Below, piece by piece: positions 57,999-64,000 of a stretch of 64,000 nucleotides of DNA. The stretch is from Heterodera schachtii (lineage: Eukaryota; Nematoda; Chromadorea; Rhabditida; Heteroderidae), in the NCBI GenBank assembly GCA_023374025.1, contig SIJG01000008.1:1170215-1234214 (forward strand), read 5' to 3'. How positions within the stretch are numbered: the stretch's first letter is position 1; the number at the start of each line of letters is the position of its first letter. The notes beneath the pieces are model-generated. The model was not told the DNA's origin, did not search any database, and saw only the letters and a program-made list of their open reading frames with translations. A program made the translations under genes and the position numbers.

Positions 57999-59395
57999 TT
58001 ATTTTTCTCTGAATTGAATTTTCTCTTTCTTTCCTTTTTCAAATTGACTTTGACTTTCAAAGTCCGTCGATTGAAATGCTTTTGATGATTCCACGGATTT
58101 TCCTCTGTTTGAGGATGAGTCGGACAATGCTTTTCCATTTGATTGTCCCCCCGCCGCCGATGACGCGGCATTCCCACCAAAAGGGAAGCCAATTTGGACG
58201 ACAACGGAAGTGTCCTTAAATGGGAATGCCCGCATGATTTTGCTTTTTTAAAAATTAATTTGCCAACTGATCGCGAGTTGCCCCCATTTCGGCGCCGGTG
58301 TCCGCCGTTTTCGACAGACGACGAATGGTACGACTTGGAGTGCGTTCGACCGCCGCTTTTTCCATTACGACCATTCAGAGCGCTCCCATGTTTATCAGTG
58401 CCGGCAGCATTTGTAAATGCTTCGGCATTTTGTCGATCCTTTTGTCCTTCCTCGGCACGCACTTCTAATTCATTTTGACGCCGGGCTGATTTGCCTGGAA
58501 ATGGGGGAGTTCTGCTTGGTAATCAATGGTGCCAACAACCAAGTGCCCCGGACGCGCCAATTTGTCCGAGTTGTTTCCCGTCGAATTCACCGAGTCCATC
58601 AGATTGGCCTGCAGCTGTTTCTCTGGCCTGTCCCTCTCGAACTCGCAGACCCGGCTCTCCGGGTTGTCCGAGTTGGCCACTCCGTTTTATGATTGGTTGT
58701 GCTACCAACGGCGGACTAATCGGCTGCCGATCTGATCCAAAGTTAGGGAGGGCATTTCAAATGCAAAAATGATTTGGCCGTGCTTTGGTTTGTCTCACCC
58801 TTTCGCGCGATGGGCCATTTGGTGGCCATGTTGGGACAGATCTTGTCGAACAGCTCGTTGTTCTGTCCGTTGTTGGCCGTCTTCTTGCACAACACTCCAT
58901 TTTTCTTGCCCGGCATGCCCAAGCGCAACTCGTGGACCACGCGCAACTCGTCGGCCACGAGGTGAGCAAATTCAGGCGGTGCCTCCTCAATAAAGGAGAC
59001 GGAGTCTCCGCCGACCTTAAATTGGACGGGAACAGAACGAATGAACAGTCATTCTACTGTATAATTTACCATTTTTGTTAATCCATTTGAGTGTTTTGAA
59101 AATAAATTTAAAACTTTTGAATTTATTTATTAATCGGCCGCCAATTTTTATTCATTTACGAAATACATAATTAGGGAAAATTGAATAATATTCCCATAAA
59201 AATGATGAATCACTGAAGAACCTTTGCGCACAATTGCTTTGCCTGGCCATCGTCAACAAAATAAATGAATGGGCGAAAGCATTGGCCGCCGATATTTGTC
59301 CAACCGAAATTGTCGCACAATTGTTGGCTTTTCACGTTTTTGGTGACCAAAAATGCGAAAAGAAAAGTTGGGATAGAAAAGAGAAGGTTGAACAT
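57999..59395 (-). CDS. Secreted C-type-lectin-like protein with a long low-complexity tail, five exons
   Basis: Phase-checked exons: 59395-59222, 59015-58799, 58731-58540, 58494-58268, 58214-57999; 341 residues. A signal peptide (MFNLLFSIPTFLFAFL) precedes LCDNFGWTNIGGQCFRPF and AKQLCAKVGGDSVSFIEEAP, which fits the first half of a C-type lectin domain (Cys, GW, GQC, then A..LC...GG..VSF). The second half is weak: Cys residues recur (GVLCKKTANN, FDKICPNMA) but no WxDC or calcium-binding EPN/QPD motif is seen. The C-terminal 200 residues are rich in Gly, Ser, Gln, Asn and Lys. C-type-lectin-like proteins are abundant in nematode secretions. All internal introns are 45-70 bp. Confident as a gene, less so for the domain name. 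Confidence 0.7.
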
Positions 59396-60164
59396 CTATT
59401 TTTAATGAATTTTTATTTATTTTTTACTTAAATTCAAAAAAAAAGATTTGCATTAATTTTAATTAAATTTTCATCATTAAAATGAGTTTTTCCCCCGTTT
59501 TACAGCAGAATTTATGTGCCTAAAATATGGCCAATTATAAATTTGTCAATTATTTTAAATGCGAATTTTTATTGGTTTTGTTAAATTATTGTTTATTCAA
59601 GGATTTTTTTTTACGAATTTACGTGAATTTAACTAAAACAAAAAAGCAGCAATTTTATCACAACATTACGAATATATATGTGTCTTTCTTGTCGAATACC
59701 CGCAGACTTTTTTTGATCATTCAGCACCTATCAAAATCAGTAAAAAGGGTTTTGTGTGTTTTGGCTCTGGGTCATATGACCCATAATTTCCCAAATATCG
59801 TCGCAAATTACGGCACGATCCTTGCTGGTGCTAAACATTGTATAAGAAAAATTACCAATTTATTTATATTATGAGATTTACAAAATTTTCATTATGGAAA
59901 AGTCAAAAAAGGATGAAATTCATCTGGCAAAGATGGAGAATATTAACCGACTTTTAACTTTCGTAGCACAAAATTTTGACAGAAAATAAAAGGTATCAAT
60001 TCGCATCAGCAGGTGACCAGCTGAATGACTAATTTTCAATCGAAAAGCCATTTTCGGCAAAAATTGGGTGAACAAAATGAGCATAAAAAAAATTTTTAAA
60101 TTTATTTCAATTTAGCTAATCGACAAAGTCGGCTTGTCCAATCAGCTACCCAGCTGATGCTTTT
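59396..60164. other. Intergenic, no gene supported
   Basis: An open frame at 59527-59874 has no recognisable feature and composition typical of AT-rich noise. Confidence 0.45.
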
Positions 60165-60527
60165 TCATCCGCCTGATATTGGGGGAATTATCGCAATTTC
60201 GGAGTTTTCTTCCAAATCGATGCGATTTTCTGTCCCTCCGAGGGCGTCTCTTCCTTCAAAACAATAGCGATGATTCACTGCCAAAATACACGAATTTCGA
60301 ATTGGCATTAAAGCGGGGAAAATCTGCGAAAATTTTTCCAATTGGTCTTTTTTATTGCATTTTTATATAGAAAAGTATTTTTGAAATTTTAAAAATACCT
60401 TCTCAAAAATGTGGTTGTAAAGTTCCGTGCTCGTCAAACTTTTCGGCAAAATCTGGCGAATTTCTTGGCATTCTGCCATCTCCCGAGCTTTTCCGAATAA
60501 TAAAATTTGCACTTCAACGCATTCCAT
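60165..60527 (-). CDS. MOCS2A: Molybdopterin synthase sulfur carrier subunit (MOCS2A/MoaD-like), two exons
   Basis: Exons 60527-60399 and 60323-60165 join in frame to give 95 residues. The protein has the beta-grasp fold pattern of MoaD: VQILLFGKAREMAECQE at the N-terminus, TSTELYNHIFEKFP in the middle, and the essential double glycine at the end of EIAIIPPISGG, which becomes a thiocarboxylate that gives sulfur to precursor Z. Its partner MOCS2B is not in the window. It makes the cofactor used by xanthine dehydrogenase at 27.7-34.8 kb. The C. elegans orthologue is, to my knowledge, called moc-6. Length and ends agree with the family. Confidence 0.88.
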
Positions 60528-61018
60528 CGAAGCTCGAAAAGCACAATAATATTTATTTTAAATAATATTTGTCCAACAAAATTGGGAATAAAAAATCAAT
60601 TAATGCTGGGAAATGATCTTTATCTTTTCCTCACTTTATTGACTACTTGCAGAGAATGAATTTATGTTGAAGCAAAGTAAAAACTAGACAAGACAATAAA
60701 ATATTTAATTGATTACAATTTAATTGATTAGGCAAATTAAAAGGTTTAAATGTATATTTTTGAAATTTGCAATTTCTTCCAAAGAAATTTTCTGGAAATA
60801 AAAATGCTGAAAATTAACCATAAAAAATAAAATTGAGCTGATCATTTTTAATAGGGCAGGCCGGGTCCGGTTCCAACTTGACGCTTTTGGACCCCGTTTC
60901 AAGAACCCGGTTTCCAACCCTTTCAAAATTGGCACAAAAACACTTAGATTGGACCTCTCTAAGTTGCAAAATTTAAAAATCCGCATAATTTTCAACTATT
61001 TTATAAAAATGCTCCTGC
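60528..61018. other. Intergenic with a GGTTCC-type repeat patch
   Basis: At 60855-60925 the blocks GGGTCCGGTTCC, GGACCCCGTTTC and AACCCGGTTTCC alternate, like the end of a degenerate MITE. No gene. Confidence 0.4.
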
Positions 61019-61226
61019 ACACACCGAGTCAATTCTAGGCTCCCAGTTCAAAAAAGATTTGCATGTGTGGCGAATTTGTTTTTGTAAGATAGTAAAGGGA
61101 TAAAGGGCGGAGGTTCGAGTCCGTTGCGAAACATGAATATTTTTATTTATTTTTTGACCAAACAATTAAAAAATGACGGTTTTCAAAAATTATTTTTGAG
61201 AGTTTTTACCAATCAAATTGAACAAT
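61019..61226 (+). mobile_element. tRNA-derived SINE, copy 2
   Basis: Matches the copy at 52518-52714 in opposite orientation. The B box GGTTCGAGTCC is intact; the A box has decayed to TGGCGAATTTG. Confidence 0.75.
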
Positions 61227-62850
61227 CTTGGTATCAGTCGAAAAGAAGCTTTTTAAGCAAATATTAAGCTTTTTTTACATATAAAAGTAAATTCAGTTAT
61301 TCTCTAATAATAGAGATAAAGAAATAGTACCCCAAAATGAGAGATGTATTTTTCTCTGCACTCTCTATTTATTGGTTCATCTCTCGTTTTTTGTGCATAC
61401 ACCAAAACTTAACAGGCTGCAAGACGACCAAATTTTTCAGTTTATGCCAATTTTAGCCTATTTTGAAAGTGTTTAAGACCGCGGGTTCTTTATCGGGCCC
61501 AAAAGTATCAGAATCCATGGGAAAATATCCCTCGGCTAAAGTTAGATTTTGAAATGTCCAAATTATGACCAATTTATCACTAATTGTAAGAATTTATTAA
61601 TAAAAAGTTTAAATAAATTCTGACATAATTAAAAAGAAAATGGTTATTCAATGCCGTTAGTAAATGTTCTTTTCTAATTGTGTTTTTTTTTGCCATTGGT
61701 GCACTGATATGGCTTTTTCCAGCTGAGTAATGTACATTTTTTTAATTATTAAATATACTTTATTATTTTTGTTAATTTATTTTTGTCCCTTTTTCTACCA
61801 ATTATCGACTTAATTAGAATTTTCCAGCTGTCCTATTATGTGTATATGTTTTTCTATAAATATTAAAGCGTAATTGACCTGTATCACTTTGTTATTACTG
61901 TCAATCATCAAACAAATAAATTCCAATAATATATAATATAATTTTTATTATTTTTATTTCACATTTTTAATTAAAATATAGATAGAATTCTTCGTTTTGC
62001 ATGCATTTCCATTTGAAATTTCGTCTTTCTTTCTCGGTTCATTTATTATTTAATTATTGTCTCTGAATTTGATAATGAACCAATAAATGAATTTTCTGTC
62101 CATTTCTTTGAATTTCTCTTTGTCAGATGGCGTGCCAAAAAAGAAGCCGAATTTAATTGCATTTGAAGTACAAATGCGGATTCAATTAGCAGCAGCAGGT
62201 GTTCTCGGCAAATTAATTTCCCAATTTCCAATTAATGCATTTCATTGACATTTCGGAGAATATTATGGTTTAATCACCCAAAAGTCAGTCAGAATTTTTT
62301 AGAATGGCTTAATTTTTCGTAATTCGACCAAATGTTTGAATTAAGTTGATAAAATTCGAGACGATGCAGAAAATATTACTCATTTAAAGGTTTTTATGCA
62401 TATATTTTTTTGAAAATGTTCTAAAATTTAGTTAAGGCTCAGAAATTCTATAAAACATATTTTACCCAGTTTATTGTTTTTCGGTTCGTACTCTTTAGGG
62501 GTTTTTGCATATGCGTTTTATGGGTAAAAACTTTCTGAAAATTATGCGTTTGCGTTTTTTAAATTTTAATATGCCCACATTCCTGGTTGTCATTTAATTG
62601 TTGATTCTATTATTATATATATCAGCTATTTTATTTAAACTATTTATGAGTTGTGATGCAATTAGCCTTTTCCTTCCCACATGTTTATTTACTTATGTAT
62701 TTGCTTTGGTCAGCTAATCTTTCGCATTTTACTCCCATTGATTTGCTATTAAGCAATACTTATTTAGTCGTTGCCAGTGGAATAAATTTAAAAGCAATGT
62801 CTTTTCCATTTTGACTTATTTTCATTTTCATTTTTAATTTTGGCACACAA
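61227..62850. other. Intergenic, no gene seen
   Basis: AT-rich (locally over 75 percent A+T). No exon could be supported. Confidence 0.5.
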
Positions 62851-64000
62851 ATGGCTTCTTCTTCTGCTGATGATGATGTTGGTGATAATGCTGAATTCGA
62901 ACTGAACTTTGCTCTCGCTCTTCTCGAACTTCTGATCAATTTGGCTTCAATTTTGGCATCGCTTTTCAATTTCTTTTTGGTGGGCCGAACGCAGCTGATC
63001 CATCTGAACATGAAGGTCATCCTGGTCTACCAAAGCGCGTGTCTGCTCGTGGTACGATTAACGCAAATTTAAATAGCATTTTATTTATTTGCTTTTTTGG
63101 CATTTTCAGCGCTCTTTTGGCCGTTCAATGATTTGCATTGACAAATTGGCCGTCGACCCGGCAAATGCCGAGCATTTTGAGCCTGCGCGAACCATTTTTC
63201 AGTTGGGCGTTTCCAATCGCAACTTTTTGGCCCACGTGTTGATCATCGAACGCATCATGGCCACCGTTTGTCTGAGATCATACGAACGACAAAAGAGTTG
63301 GCGCTTCTCATTGCTGTGGAGCCCAGCGGTGGTAAGGCAAAAAGAGCAATAAAATGCCATTAATAATATGTAATTAGTGCGCGATAATTTGCTCACAAAA
63401 CCAAAGAATTTCATCCCAAAAAAACAATGTCGGAAAAGGGGATGGTTTTACCATGGAATGGGAAAGACACGGCCCGAATTCGCGCACTAATAAAAATTAA
63501 TTTAAAAAAAGAATTAAAAACAAATAATAATAATATAATAAATTTAAAATCAAATAAATTTATTTTATAAATAAATCGCATTTATAATTTTATTAAATCT
63601 TTAAAGAATTTGAAAATATTAAACTGTGAAAACATTAGTTCAGTTTGTTGTCGCTCTTTTCAATGTGATAATGTTGGGCCAACGTTCTTCCACTCCTTTA
63701 CCATTGTGACTAATTCGTCCCTTCTGATCATTGGCCTGATGGAATTTTTGGTAAGAAATTAATTTTCAATAAATTGTTGATTGGTTAACCCCGTCCTTTT
63801 TGAGTTGTTTGTTTGGATTTGGCTTTACAATCGGCGAATTTACGTTAAAGGCTTTCGCGACAGAATGCCAAGTCTATCAGAGAAATACCAGGTAAAGAAA
63901 ATAAGAAACAACCAAATTATTTATTTATTTCAATAAAAATTAACGATGATTTTTTTTTTTGGATTTTTAGCTGTCCGAAAACATTCGCATTGGCACTCAA
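62851..64000 (+). CDS. Serpentine receptor (Sra/Srab-like), 3' end outside the window
   Basis: Exon 1 (62851-63051) has FALALLELLINLASILASLF and ends in the loop HLNMKVILVYQSACLLV. Exon 2 (63110-63331) carries FLAHVLIIERIMATVCLRSYE, the ER-(M/I)AT pattern of the Sra superfamily at TM3. A third exon near 63640-63750 encodes VVALFNVIMLG and, in another frame, FTIVTNSSLLIIGLMEFL. The fourth (63804-63891) has FVWIWLYNRR and ends SLSEKYQ, and the fifth starts LSENIRIGTQ at 63971; SxKYQxxEN is typical of these receptors. Exon 3 seems to need a one-base shift, so the gene may be a recent pseudogene or contain a sequence error. Confidence 0.7.

Noticed and set aside
58491..59081. Plus-strand frames opposite the lectin-like gene
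   Set aside because: The minus-strand five-exon model has consistent phases and splice signals; the plus frames have neither start context nor domains.
59527..59874. 115-residue plus-strand frame
   Set aside because: AT-rich composition, no domain, no signal peptide, no supporting exons.

Overview
The window is nuclear DNA of a nematode. Support comes from a cuticle collagen with an astacin/BLI-4-type RxxR box and a YC.CPPR C-terminus, two serpentine chemoreceptor genes, an FLP-33-like neuropeptide precursor, a GT92 glycosyltransferase, many 45-70 bp introns and some GC-AG introns. Moderate GC content, an expanded C-type-lectin style secretome and heavy MITE load are compatible with a tylenchomorph (plant-parasitic) nematode, but that placement is inference.

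Layout. 0-1.05 kb: a complete four-exon cuticle collagen (minus). 2.04-4.4 kb: a tandem satellite with a 232-bp period. 4.59-20.80 kb: a young Ty3/gypsy-type LTR retrotransposon (minus; LTRs differ at two positions; TSD TTTAA), split exactly at the reverse transcriptase YLDD motif by a second unit (8955-16685, TSD TAGA). That second unit carries a 1620-codon env-like membrane protein, two identical 502-bp LTRs at its right side and a different but related LTR-like end at its left; it has no visible reverse transcriptase. 21.0-22.6 kb: intact srsx-like GPCR (minus). 23.7 kb: a tiny spliced secreted His/Gly/Trp-rich peptide (plus). 24.3-27.3 kb: GT92 glycosyltransferase (plus). 27.7-34.8 kb: xanthine dehydrogenase (minus). 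35.9-37.5 kb: a secreted two-Kunitz protein (plus) whose first intron is a complete TIR element with 8-bp target duplication, that is, an introner. 37.5-43 kb: gene-poor, simple repeats. 43.07 kb: FLP-33/NPF-like precursor. 44.56-45.81 kb: collagen-like/polyserine secreted protein. 46.7 kb: YGGW-type neuropeptide-like precursor. 47-52 kb: three non-autonomous inverted-repeat elements. 52.76-56.70 kb: adenylosuccinate lyase. 58.0-59.4 kb: secreted C-type-lectin-like protein (minus). 60.2-60.5 kb: MOCS2A, the small subunit of molybdopterin synthase (minus). 62.85 kb to the end: a second serpentine receptor, cut by the window edge.

Functional links. Xanthine dehydrogenase needs molybdenum cofactor and MOCS2A provides the sulfur for it; adenylosuccinate lyase feeds the same purine pool. 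Three small genes (23.7, 43.1, 46.7 kb) encode secreted peptides. Exon models marked as phase-checked were built by hand from GT/GC-AG signals and reading frame; I could run no alignment or database search.
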